From assembly GCA_023091665.1 (NCBI GenBank), contig JALJCQ010000009.1:3410001-3474000 (forward strand): a stretch of DNA of 64,000 bases, in the 5' to 3' direction. Made by a program: the position numbers and the translations under genes. Of this stretch, positions 20,950 to 30,468 are shown one piece after another. The DNA is from Pythium myriotylum (lineage: Eukaryota; Oomycota; Peronosporomycetes; Pythiales; Pythiaceae). The first letter of the stretch is position 1. Each line of letters starts with the position of its first letter. The notes beneath the pieces were generated by a model, which ran no database searches, had not been told where the DNA came from, and saw only the letters and a list, made by a program, of their open reading frames with translations.

Positions 20950-22353
20950 ATCTGAGCCCGAGGACATGCGGCCTGCTCTCGTTTCCGTGATGCGGGCCGC
21001 TCGACCGCCGACCGCCACCCCTGCATTTCGACTCCCTTAGATGTTTTGGAAAATTAATTTTCTGAGCCCCTAAGTGCACTTGCATTGCTTGCCTCTTCCA
21101 CTTGTGTGTCCCGCCAACTAATTCGTGACGCCTCTTCCAACAGGATCTCGAATGCGAGGCCATCGTGTCTCACGGCAACTAATGGATCCTCTTCTACAGA
21201 CACAAGACGACTCGACTGGTTTGATGAGCGACCATACGGCCGACGGGGACCTCCGAGCGAACCGCCATCCAGCGAGCGACTGCAGTCGCGAACGGGGAGG
21301 AAGTTGACACAGATGAACTTTCCACGAGCTCGGTCGTCCCCTCTCATCGCTGGTCGACATGGGTGCGGATACAGTTTCCAGAGATCGCCAGTCAGATTGC
21401 TGCACAGGACCGGACTGAGGAGCGATATAGAAGCTTGTTGGAGCCATCCCCATACCATACGGACATGGCGCCGACAAGCTGCCCGGACGGGCTGTTGGGA
21501 GTGCTTGCTTTGTGAATTCGACCGAAAGAGACGCGAGAGTCTCGCGTATCTAAGGTCTCGCGGCGAGACCTAGTCGAGAGTGTGCACCACATCACTTCGC
21601 GTACCGTAGTGAGAGTAATCGAAGTGCACGTGTGTGGACATCCCCAGTTGCTGAGACCGAAGCCACTTCACTGGTTGGACCGTCAGAAAAATCGAGAATG
21701 AACGAAAGAGAGAGAGAGAGCGATCTCTCACCACCGGGTGAGGGGGAGCCTCCGCCCCTCCCCCGAGGCAAAACGAATGGTGTTCAGTAGCAGGAAGCCT
21801 GCGTAAGCACGTTTGAGTACGGAGGCCACGAGCAGCCAGCGGCCGCGTGAGCCCACGCCAAGTCGAGCGTTGCGCGTGGAGGGGGGATGGGAGGCGGAGC
21901 AACTCAGCGGGTGCTGCTAATCAGACCAAGTGCGCCGCGCTCACTTGGAGTTTGTATGGGAGGCGGTCAGCTGGGGAGATGCGCTGGGCTGGAGCTGCTG
22001 GTCTCCTGGACTGTCCCGACGCCTCGAGCGCGTGCCTCGAGACGAATGGGATCGCGCGACTCGTGCCCACGGCCGCGTCGGCGGTGTGCGTGGTGGCTGC
22101 GTGCACCGTGGAAAAGACCCAAGTCGCGAGCTCCATCTCCACTGAGAAAGACGCCGACCCACCTGGACCACTGGACCTGAGCCGCGTGCCCACGGGAGGA
22201 GGCACCTCTCTGCCGTCCTACCTCGCCGATTGAGTCAAGCGGGAGGGGGAGGGCGTCTTCCCTTTACTGGCCACGCAGTTTAGTCGAAGGCGAGTTCGCT
22301 TCGCCGTCAGTCGATTCGGTCGGTCATTCTCGAATTCGCCTCGTCAAGACCAC
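20950..22353. other. 1.4-kb stretch without a supported gene
   Basis: Several frames of 100-160 codons are open on both strands, but none has a recognisable domain, signal peptide or repeat, and they overlap each other. A plus frame at 21847-22233 ends in a plausible-looking sequence but has no start context. A short GA run lies near 21708. The last 150 bp should hold the promoter of the next gene. Confidence 0.4.
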
Positions 22354-22779
22354 ATGAAGACCTTCACGCTCGTCCTCGCCGCGCTCGCGCTCGCCACCGT
22401 CACGGCCCAGACGCCGACCGCCACGACGGCTGCCCCAGCCAACTCGACCAAGAAGGAGGAGTACTCCAAGGGCGAGGGCGAGATCCACGAGTACGAGACC
22501 GGCTCGCACAAGGAAGATGAAGAGGATGAGTACGGCTCCAAGGCCGGCCACCACAAGAGCGTCGGCTCGCACGACGAGGACTCGGAGGAGTACGGCTCCA
22601 AGGCGAGCCACCACAAGCACGGCTCGCACGACGAGGACTCGGACGAGTACGGCTCCACGGCCGGCCACAAGAACGCCACGGTGCCGTCGCCGTCGCCCAC
22701 CAAGTCGGCGGCCTCGCTCGCCGGCGTCGTCGGCGCGTCCGTCGCGCTTGCCTCGACCATCGCGTTCGCGCTGCTGTAA
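22354..22779 (+). CDS. Secreted His/Asp/Glu-rich repeat protein, probable GPI anchor
   Basis: 141 residues. Signal peptide MKTFTLVLAALALATVTAQ, then an acidic and histidine-rich centre with about three units of roughly 20 residues (GSHDEDSEEYGSKASHHK and variants), then a Ser/Pro linker and a hydrophobic tail (SLAGVVGASVALASTIAFAL) typical of a GPI signal. Clustered His with Asp/Glu suggests metal or cation binding at the cell surface, which is inference. The gene is on the same strand as the two preceding secreted-protein genes. Confidence 0.75.
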   Translation: MKTFTLVLAALALATVTAQTPTATTAAPANSTKKEEYSKGEGEIHEYETGSHKEDEEDEYGSKAGHHKSVGSHDEDSEEYGSKASHHKHGSHDEDSDEYGSTAGHKNATVPSPSPTKSAASLAGVVGASVALASTIAFALL

Positions 22780-23141
22780 GCATGAGGCGAGTCTGCAGCC
22801 TTTAGGCTGCAAGTATCTGTTGCGTAAATAATCCAATTCCTTTTTTGCATCCCCAAAATGTACTGTCCATTAATGTTTGATCGTGGATCACTACGCAGCG
22901 TATCTACTAAGATAACGATTTTAGAAGATTCCGCTGGTGGTGCAAACACCACTTCCGTTCCAAGCACCATCTGCTCCCTCTTCTCTCAGTCCATTCCCTC
23001 CTTTTTCCACAGCATCTACTGATAGAACACCGTTCCCACTTCAAAAAACCGGTATTCGTCACCGGTTTCTGCCCCGCCAACTTCAGCGCGTGTTTGCGCA
23101 TGAGCAGCTCAGTTCGAAATTCGCCCCGTCGATCCGATCCG
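22780..23141 (+). promoter_or_regulatory. Intergenic region upstream of the GDH paralogue
   Basis: 362 bp. A perfect hairpin-like pair gcagcctttaggctgc lies at 22794-22809, just after the preceding stop codon, a possible 3'-end structure. The rest should hold the promoter of the GDH-like gene. Confidence 0.4.
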
Positions 23142-24817
23142 ATGCTGCGCCCGCCGTCGCTGCTGCTGCGCCGCGCGCCGTCGCGCGCCTTCTCCTCGCT
23201 CATGTCGGACGTGCACGGCACGACGCACGGCAAGAAGCACTGGCGCAACAAGCCGCTCTTCCGCCGCGAGGGCGACAAGCGCTTCCGCAACGGCCAGGAG
23301 GCCGCCGACATGCTGTGCGTCTGAATGCGCATCGAGGAGGACAGAGCGCGAGCGACTGACAGTGGTTGTGGCCTGGACAGCATCGAGGAGGCCGAGCGCC
23401 GCGACCCGTACCAGGCCGAGTTCCTGCAGGCGGTCAACCTCTTTGTGAACTCGGTCGTGCCGGTCTTTGACCGGTACCCCAAGTACGCCTGGGTCATGAA
23501 GACGCTCATGGAGCCCGAGCGCGTGATCCAGTTCCGCGTGCCCTGGATCGACGACACGGGCAACCAGCGCGTGAACCGAGGCTTCCGCGTGCAGTTCTCG
23601 AGCTCGCTCGGGCCGTACATGGGCGGCCTGCGCTTCCACCCGAACATCAACCACGGCATCGCCAAGTTCCTCGCCTTTGAGACCGTCTTCCGCAACGCGC
23701 TCGCTGGTCCCTTCGGCGCGGCTCACGGCGGGTCGGACTTCAACCCCGTGGACAAGAGCGAGTCCGAGGTCATGCGCTTCTGCCAGAGCTACATGACCGA
23801 GCTGGCAAACTACATTGGCCCGCACACGGACGTGCCCACGGCCGGCGTCGGCGTCGGCCCGCAGGAGATCGGCTACATGTTCGGCCAGTACAAGCGTCTG
23901 CGCCAGCTCCACCCGAGCGGCACCGAGGGCATCCTCAGCGGCGGCCAGTACTACTACCCAGAGGTCACGGGCTACGGCGTGGTCCACTTTGTCGACCGCC
24001 TGCTCGAGGCGCGCGGCGAGTCGCTCAAGGGCAAGCGCTGCTTGATCTCGGGCAGCGGCATCGTCGCGCTGAACGTGGCTGAGAAGCTCGTGGATCTCGG
24101 CGCGGTCGTGATCGGCATGAGCGACATGTTCGGCTACATCGTCGAGCCCGAGGGCTTCACGAAGAAGAACATTGCGCAGCTCAAGAGCCTCAAGGGCGAG
24201 CGCAACGCGCGTCTCGGCGGCTACATCATGTCGTCGACCACGGCGCTCTACCACCCGGCCGGCGAAGGCTCGATCTGGGACACGCCGTGCGACTACGCCT
24301 TCCCGTGCGCGATTCAGAACGACCTCAAGGGCGAGGCCGTCAAGACGCTCATCAAGAACGGCTGCAAGGGCATCTTCGAGGGCGCCAACATGCCGTGCGA
24401 TGAGGAGGTGCGTTTGTGTTCATGCAATTGACGCGTGCCCTATCTAATCAATGTTGACGCGATCCTCGCTCTTGTGTCTTGCAGGCGATCGAGCTCATCA
24501 AGCAGCACGACCTCGCGTACGCGCCCAACAAGGCGGCGAACGGCGCCTCGGTACGTCGCTCGATTTCTCTCCCAAAGCCACTGCACCGCTCTGACCGTGG
24601 GCTTTTGTAGCTGGCGCTCGCGGCCAAGAACCTGGGCAACAAGGAGCTCACGCCCGAGCAGCTGGACGCCGTGATCAAGGAGTACATGCACTCGCTCCAC
24701 GACAAGGTGGCCGCGACGGCCGCCGACTTCAACGCGCCCGGCGACCTCCACGTCGGCGTCAACATCACGGGCTTCCTCGCCGTCGCGCAGGCCATGTTCC
24801 GCCAGGGCGCCGTGTAG
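23142..24817 (+). CDS. Glutamate-dehydrogenase-like protein with replaced catalytic residues
   Basis: Four exons (23142-23314, 23381-24407, 24485-24550, 24611-24817) encode 490 residues with a basic, acid-free leader (MLRPPSLLLRRAPSRAF), so mitochondrial import is possible. The fold matches hexameric NADP-type GDH: RDPYQAEFLQAV, LRFHPNINHGIAKFLAFE, GGSDFNP, EVMRFCQSYMTEL, DVPTAGVGVG, ISGSGIVALNVAEKL. Key residues are altered. GPYKGG is GPYMGG (M138), the next substrate Lys is R162, the catalytic Lys of GGGKGG is H173, and the Asp of PAGDIGVG is G213. The AGGVATS motif near the C-terminus is also missing. Dinucleotide binding may survive, but normal glutamate deamination is doubtful. A pseudoenzyme or a different oxidoreductase is likely. 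Confidence 0.85.
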
Positions 24818-25407
24818 ACAGGCCGCAGGGCCCTCCCTAGATGGCTACATAGTAGTTCCTCTTAAACACGATCTCCCTCACTCACGGGTTCGACCCGGGT
24901 TTGAGCTCTAACCCGTCTTCCATCGAAAACCCGTTTCCCTTGGGTCTCACATGCAAACGGAAACTTCCACCATGGACACTCACCATGGATCTCTCTCTCT
25001 CTCTCTCTGTGACCTCGTGAGCAGCTCCAAGGGGCCCCCCACCCAGAGCACCGAGAACCCATCGAAGCAGCGCCGGCGTGCCGCCTCTTCACGCCGCGGA
25101 TCCTTCGACAGTCGAAGCTTTGCGACCAGGCGCGACGCTTGGCGAGCCGTCGCCGCCGTGATGGCGATCAACGCGCGGCGTGTGGCGGCGGCGGAAAGAT
25201 CGCGAGCGCATACTCAGCGCAAGTGAGTCGGCGGCTCTCTGCGACGCGTGCGCACGGGCAGGCAGAGAGCTCCTAGACAGGCAGGCAGGCAGCTCCTCGC
25301 AGGGTTCAGTCTCCAACTTACGGGCCAGCGACCAAGCGCCTTCTTCTCGACTCGACTCTGGTGTTCTGCGTCGGCTCGACTCGGCTGGGACTTTTTCCGT
25401 GTCCACG
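24818..25407 (+). promoter_or_regulatory. Intergenic region upstream of the second WYPNP gene
   Basis: 590 bp. Contains a TC-repeat (tctctctctctctc) at 24990-25005 and a short duplicated cgggttcgacccggg-type palindrome near 24886-24901. An in-frame extension upstream of the ATG at 25408 is open but arginine-rich and not judged coding. Confidence 0.4.
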
Positions 25408-28011
25408 ATGTCGTCCGCCGACTATTACCTCGGCTTTGACGACGAGAAAGACCGCGCGCTGCTCGAGACGCTCGACCGCCCGGCCAATAGCCAGCTTCGA
25501 AGCAAGCTCTGGGCCGCCGCGTCGGCGCTCACGATCGCCGGGCTCGCTGTCGGAGCCTTCGTGGCCAGCCCGAGCGCACGCAACGACTCGCCTGCTGGCG
25601 CTGTGCTGCTGTCGGACCAGAACGGAGCCTACACGACCACGACCACGACCGGTGCCTATGGCACCACTGCAACGACTGGGACCACGGGTGCCTACGGGAG
25701 CACAGGTACGAACACGGGTGCCTATGGGAGCACAGGCACCACCACGAACACGGGTGCCTACGGAAACACTGGTGCTTATGGCAACACTGGAGCCTACGGG
25801 AACACTGGTGCCTACGGGAACACTGGTGCCTATGGAAACACTGGTGCCTATGGAAACACTGGTGTGTATGGCTCGACTGTCACGGATGTGTACGGCCAGA
25901 CGATCCCCGAGGGCCGAGCTGTCAAGTGCGGGCTCTTCAAGAGCGAGATCTTTCGCTACACGAACGGCCAGCGTCGCTTATACCCGAGTATCGCCATTGC
26001 ATTGTCGTGGGATCTTTCGTATCTCATCAAGCAAACCATCGTGGACTGCAACAAGATTCCTCGTGGTGCTGACATGGCGGCCAAGCTTCCGTGTCCGACG
26101 TCATACCCCGACGGCCAGGCTATCAAGTGTGATGCCTCGCAGGCCGAGGTCTACCGTCTTGTCGCGGGCGTTCGATACTGGTATCCAAACCCAACGATCG
26201 CGGCGTCTTGGGATCCGCAATGGGCGAAGTTTGTTGTGGTTGACTGCTCGTCGCTGCCTCAGGGCGATGACATGAAGCTGAACCCGAAGGATCTACCGGA
26301 CGGCCAAGCAATCAAGTGTGATGCCTCGCAGGCTGAGGTTTACCGTATCGTCAGTGGTAAGCGTTGCTGGTACCCGAACCCAACAATTGCTACGTCGTGG
26401 GATTCTCTGTGGGGCAAGTTCCTCGTCGTGGACTGCTCATCACTGCCGAAGGGAGATGACATGAAGCTGAACCCGAAGGACCTGCCGGATGGCCAAGCGA
26501 TCAAGTGCGATGCCTCGCAGGCTGAGGTTTACCGTATCGTCAGTGGTAAGCGTTGCTGGTACCCGAACCCAACAATTGCTACGTCGTGGGATTCTCTGTG
26601 GGGCAAGTTCCTCGTCGTGGACTGCTCATCACTGCCGAAGGGAGATGACATGAAGCTGAACCCGAAGGACCTGCCGGATGGCCAAGCGATCAAGTGCGAT
26701 GCCTCGCAGGCTGAGGTTTACCGTATCGTCAGTGGTAAGCGTTGCTGGTACCCGAACCCAACAATTGCTACGTCGTGGGATTCTCTGTGGGGCAAGTTCC
26801 TCGTCGTGGACTGCTCATCACTGCCGAAGGGAGATGACATGAAGCTGAACCCGAAGGACCTGCCGGATGGCCAAGCGATCAAGTGCGATGCCTCGCAGGC
26901 TGAGGTTTACCGTATCGTCAGTGGTATGCGTTGCTGGTACCCGAACCCAACAATTGCTACGTCGTGGGATTCTCTGTGGGGCAAGTTCCTCGTCGTGGAC
27001 TGCTCATCACTGCCGAAGGGAGATGACATGAAGCTGAACCCGAAGGACCTGCCGGATGGCCAAGCGATCAAGTGCGATGCCTCGCAGGCTGAGGTTTACC
27101 GTATCGTCAGTGGTAAGCGTTGCTGGTACCCGAACCCAACAATTGCTACGTCGTGGGATTCTCTGTGGGGCAAGTTCCTTGTCGTGGACTGCTCATCACT
27201 GCCGAAGGGAGATGACATGAAGTTGAACCCAAAGAGTCTTCCCGATGGCCAAGCGATCAAGTGCTCTGCGTCGGCTCCCGAGGTCTACCGTCTTGTTGGC
27301 AGCAAGTACCGCTGGTACCCGAACGAGGCGATCGCGACGTCGTGGGACGCGACTTGGTCATCCACTTTTGTGGTGGTGGACTGCACTCAGATCACGAAGG
27401 GCGATGATATGTGCCTCAACCCGAAGAGCCTTCCGGACGGCAAGGCGATCAAGTGTTCTGCGTCGGCTCCCGAGGTCTACCGTCTTGTTGGCGGCAAGTA
27501 CCGCTGGTACCCGAACGAGGCGATCGCGACGTCGTGGGACGCGACTTGGTCGACTTTTGTGGTAGTCGACTGCACGGTGATCGTAAAGGGTGACGACTTG
27601 TTCTTGAACCCCAAGGATCTTCCTACTGGCACTCCTATCAAGTGTGAGAACAACCCGCAGATCTACCGCATTGATTCCGGGAAACGCCGCCTCTACCCGG
27701 ACTCGGTCATCGCCAAGTCGTGGGACGTGGATTGCGAGACCAAGGCCGTCCAAGTCGACTGCTCGGTGCTTCCTGCGGGCGACAACATGCCTTTCAACCA
27801 GCCTCCACTCGCGAACGGCCAGGCCCTTCGCTGCGTCGGGCCAGACACGGGCAAGATCTTCCGCTTCTGCGACGGGCTCATCCGCTGGTACCCGAACCCG
27901 TCGATCGCCGACTCGTGGGACCCCAACTGGAAGAACGCCGTGCTCGCCGACTGCTCCAAGCTGCTCACGGGCCCGGACTTGGCCATGAAGCCGGCCGCGA
28001 GCGCCTACTAG
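25408..28011 (+). CDS. WYPNP-module surface protein, type II membrane
   Basis: Single-exon, 867 residues from the ATG at 25408. A short cytosolic N-terminus ([20 protein letters not shown]) precedes a signal anchor (about residues 33-54), a Thr/Gly/Tyr-rich stalk with 6-residue GAYGNT repeats (about 70-155), and eleven WYPNP modules of about 63 residues to the C-terminus. Five central modules are almost identical ([19 protein letters not shown]...SWDSLWGKF). Each module has two cysteines, in AIKC and VVDC, which suggests one disulfide per module and an extracellular location. It is the paralogue of the gene at 1-4089 but lacks the EF-hand and tectonin parts. No known domain name is recognised. 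Bacterial cell-surface modules with an xVYLIxxGxKRxxP pattern are a possible distant relative. Confidence 0.85.
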   Translation: MSSADYYLGFDDEKDRALLETLDRPANSQLRSKLWAAASALTIAGLAVGAFVASPSARNDSPAGAVLLSDQNGAYTTTTTTGAYGTTATTGTTGAYGSTGTNTGAYGSTGTTTNTGAYGNTGAYGNTGAYGNTGAYGNTGAYGNTGAYGNTGVYGSTVTDVYGQTIPEGRAVKCGLFKSEIFRYTNGQRRLYPSIAIALSWDLSYLIKQTIVDCNKIPRGADMAAKLPCPTSYPDGQAIKCDASQAEVYRLVAGVRYWYPNPTIAASWDPQWAKFVVVDCSSLPQGDDMKLNPKDLPDGQAIKCDASQAEVYRIVSGKRCWYPNPTIATSWDSLWGKFLVVDCSSLPKGDDMKLNPKDLPDGQAIKCDASQAEVYRIVSGKRCWYPNPTIATSWDSLWGKFLVVDCSSLPKGDDMKLNPKDLPDGQAIKCDASQAEVYRIVSGKRCWYPNPTIATSWDSLWGKFLVVDCSSLPKGDDMKLNPKDLPDGQAIKCDASQAEVYRIVSGMRCWYPNPTIATSWDSLWGKFLVVDCSSLPKGDDMKLNPKDLPDGQAIKCDASQAEVYRIVSGKRCWYPNPTIATSWDSLWGKFLVVDCSSLPKGDDMKLNPKSLPDGQAIKCSASAPEVYRLVGSKYRWYPNEAIATSWDATWSSTFVVVDCTQITKGDDMCLNPKSLPDGKAIKCSASAPEVYRLVGGKYRWYPNEAIATSWDATWSTFVVVDCTVIVKGDDLFLNPKDLPTGTPIKCENNPQIYRIDSGKRRLYPDSVIAKSWDVDCETKAVQVDCSVLPAGDNMPFNQPPLANGQALRCVGPDTGKIFRFCDGLIRWYPNPSIADSWDPNWKNAVLADCSKLLTGPDLAMKPAASAY
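25680..25875 (+). repeat. 18-bp minisatellite encoding GAYGNT
   Basis: About ten units of an 18-bp repeat (ggtgcctatggaaacact and variants) encode Gly-Ala-Tyr-Gly-Asn-Thr in the stalk of the second WYPNP protein. Synonymous differences between units show it is maintained at protein level. Confidence 0.85.
26282..27226 (+). repeat. 189-bp tandem repeat, five copies
   Basis: Five near-identical 189-bp units encode one 63-residue WYPNP module each. Only a few differences are seen, for example tggtatgcg instead of tggtaagcg in the fourth copy (near 26923), giving Met for Lys. Recent expansion or homogenisation is implied. Confidence 0.9.
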
Positions 28012-28120
28012 TACACATTGCCCCCTCTTTCCCGTATTTGCTTGCATATCTATCGTTTCTAACCCACGCCCGTCCTCTCTCTCTTTCTCTTCCGCATGTC
28101 ACTTGAGCTCTTCACCAGCC

Positions 28121-28453
28121 ATGGACAACCTCAAGAACATGGCGACCCGCGCGGGCAACACGATCTACTTCGCGGCCGAGACCGTCGCGACCGTGGGCAA
28201 AGAGAAGGGCTTCCAGGCGCTGCAGGCCGTGCAGAGCTCGAACGCGTACCAGTCGGCGACCGTGGCCGCCGCCGTGGGCAAGGAGAAGGTCGTCAACACG
28301 CAGGCGTACCAGGTCGCGTCGTCGGCCGCCGCCGTGGGCAAGGAGAAGGCCGTGGTGGCGGCGAGCGCCGCTGCGAGCGCCGCGGCCGACGGCAAGACCA
28401 AGGCGTCGGCGGCGCTCGAGGCCGCCAAGACCAAGTTCGCCAAGAAGCCCTAG
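28121..28453 (+). CDS. Small Ala-rich VGKEK-repeat protein
   Basis: 110 residues from the ATG at 28121. After MDNLKNMATRAGNTIYFAAETVATVGKEKGFQALQAV the sequence repeats AAAVGKEK blocks spaced about 22 residues (VAAAVGKEKVVNTQAYQ, SAAAVGKEKAVVAA, AAADGKTK). The composition (Ala, Lys, Val, Glu, no Cys, no Trp) predicts amphipathic helices like those of LEA proteins or lipid-surface binding proteins. No signal peptide or membrane segment. The paralogue at 29455 shares the first 110 residues closely. Function unknown; membrane-surface or stress protection is a guess. Confidence 0.8.
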   Translation: MDNLKNMATRAGNTIYFAAETVATVGKEKGFQALQAVQSSNAYQSATVAAAVGKEKVVNTQAYQVASSAAAVGKEKAVVAASAAASAAADGKTKASAALEAAKTKFAKKP

Positions 28454-29454
28454 GGACCGAGAGAGAGAGAGAGAGAGAGACGTGCATGTGCATGGAAACA
28501 ATGGAGACCGCGATGCGTGTTGCGTTGGTATGTTGGCGTGTTGGTGGAGAGCTTGTTGGTTGGGAACGGTTCTGGCGGAGAACAGTTTCGGGGGGAGGGA
28601 TCCGGAGGACTGGACGTCCAGGGGAATCCAGAGCCGAGTGTCCAGAAGGGTTCGCGATCGCTGGACGGCGGCGAGGGGGCGTCCAGAGCGGATCGATCGA
28701 TCGCCGCGACTCTGGATCCGGAGCGCGTGGAATCCGGAAGAAGGACCACCTCGGTATGATAGTACTATTCGCTCGGAGGACCCGTCCGGGTTTCCTTCCA
28801 TGCTCTTGGCATGCTCGGTGGCTTTCCTTCCATACATCAGAAAATCGCCGCAATAATTATTGGCCTCGCCAATAAGGAAACTGGGTTCAGAGGGAGCGGC
28901 TGGCTGGCTGAAAGATGAAGCACGATCGAGTCAGCCCGTGGCCATCTGAGCATCGTGAACAGCCACCGCCCGCAGCTGGCGCGTGCGACACTAAGACCGA
29001 CTGAGCTGATAGATTTGTTCCCCATGCGAGGACACTCGGGGGGCTCCATGCTCCATGCAGCAGGTCAAGGAATCCGGAGGATCCCGGGGCTTTCCGGAGT
29101 TGACGGCGTGATGGCTTCATCCATCCGTCAGCTTTTCTCCGGACTGGGTTCTGGAACGTGATCGCCGGAATGCGTTTCTATCCGGTATTTCTATTTCTAC
29201 TCCACGTTGCGCGCGCCAGCCCACCTTTGTGAGAGACGGAACCCTTCTGGACGCCCCCGCCCGCGGACGACGAGGCGGCAGAGGCGGCGTCAACCCAGTC
29301 TCCGGACGGCCTCTTCTCCATCATCTTCTTCCGGACAGCGCCGTCATCCTCCTCCCCGTCATCCTATCCCATCCAAACCTATCCTATCCTGTCCGGCGAC
29401 TCCTCCCCCCCCCAACGTTCCGGAGTTTCCCTTCTCGTGCCCTTCGCTTCCACC
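28454..29454 (+). promoter_or_regulatory. Intergenic region with nine TCCGGA hexamers
   Basis: 1.0 kb between the two VGKEK genes. The palindrome TCCGGA occurs at 28601, 28718, 28734, 29073, 29093, 29138, 29301, 29330 and 29419, far above chance for this length. A GA dinucleotide run lies at 28461-28480. No gene-like frame. The array may bind a regulator of the downstream gene. Confidence 0.5.
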
Positions 29455-30321
29455 ATGGCCAACACCAAGATGGAGAACCTCAAGGGCATGGCCAACCGCG
29501 CCGGCAACACGCTCTTCTTCGCGGCCGAGACCGTCGCGACCGTGGGCAAAGAGAAAGGCTTCCAGGCGCTGCAGGCCGCCAAGTCGACGAACGCGTTCCA
29601 GTCGGCCGCCGTGGCCGCCGCCGTGGGCAAGGAGAAGGTCAAGTCGACGCAGGCGTTCCAGGCCGCGTCGTCGGCCGCGTCGGTCGGCAAGACCAAGGCG
29701 GCGGGCGCCGCGAGCGTCGCGGCCTCGGCGGCGGCGGCCGGCAAGCTCAAGGCCGTCGCGGCGCTCGCGGTCGCCAAGAACCGCATCGCGCGGCGCCACT
29801 CGGCGCCCGGGAGCCCCGCCGAGCGCGCCGCGCCGCTGCCCTCGGCCGAAAAAGAGTTCTACAAGTACGAGATGACGGAGGAAGAGAAGCGCAAGAAGCG
29901 CGCGCAGGCCAAGCGCCGCGCCGAGAAGAACGCCTCGGGCGTGCTGCCCGCCGGCGACAAAGAGCGAGAGCGAGAGAGAGAACGAGAGCACCGCAGCGCC
30001 AGTCGCGACGAGCGCACGGCCAGCCGAGCGCGCAGCGAGAGCCGTCGGCGGCCCTCGCGGCCCGAAGGAGGAGGCGGAGGCGGCAGCAGCGGGAGCGGTG
30101 GGTCGGCGCCGTCGTCGTCTAAGGACCGCGAGCGCGAGCACCGGAGCAAGCCCTCGTCGTCTTCGAGCAAGCCGTCTTCTTCTTCCTCGTCTTCGTCTTC
30201 TAGCAAGCCGACCTCGTCGTCTTCGTCGTCGTCGTCGTCGTCGAGCAAGCCGGTGTCCAACTCGCGCTCGAACCACCGGTCGCACAGCTCGGCGAGCCGC
30301 AGCCGCGAGGTGGCGCTGTGA
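29455..30321 (+). CDS. VGKEK-repeat protein with Arg/Ser-rich C-terminal extension
   Basis: 288 residues from the ATG at 29455. Residues 1-105 are a clear paralogue of the 110-residue neighbour (AGNTLFFAAETVATVGKEKG, VAAAVGKEKVKSTQAFQAAS). The C-terminal 180 residues are new: a basic EEEKRKKRAQAKRRAEK helix, alternating Arg-Glu (EREREREREH), RS-type sequence (RSESRRRPSR), a Gly run, and long Ser/Lys-Pro stretches. That tail resembles RS domains of splicing or nuclear-speckle proteins, so this copy may act in the nucleus. The tail is encoded by simple repeats (tcg/tct), which may explain its origin. Confidence 0.8.
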   Translation: MANTKMENLKGMANRAGNTLFFAAETVATVGKEKGFQALQAAKSTNAFQSAAVAAAVGKEKVKSTQAFQAASSAASVGKTKAAGAASVAASAAAAGKLKAVAALAVAKNRIARRHSAPGSPAERAAPLPSAEKEFYKYEMTEEEKRKKRAQAKRRAEKNASGVLPAGDKEREREREREHRSASRDERTASRARSESRRRPSRPEGGGGGGSSGSGGSAPSSSKDREREHRSKPSSSSSKPSSSSSSSSSSKPTSSSSSSSSSSSKPVSNSRSNHRSHSSASRSREVAL

Positions 30322-30468
30322 GCCCGCGAGAGCTTAGAAGAGAGCAAGGACAAGTGGCGTAGCAGTGCGTATCTGTGGACTGTGGTGGGTGGCGGCGAGT
30401 ATGACCTAGTAATAACACCTTTGTGGACGTTTGCTTTGCTTAGGATCCTCCTCTTCCCTCTTCTGCTT

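Noticed and set aside
21847..22233. 128-codon plus frame in the 1.4-kb gap
   Set aside because: Overlapped by frames on both strands, no signal peptide or domain, atypical composition for the neighbours.
20950..25407. Transposon or integrase remnants
   Set aside because: No transposase, reverse-transcriptase or terminal-repeat motif was seen here or elsewhere in the window.
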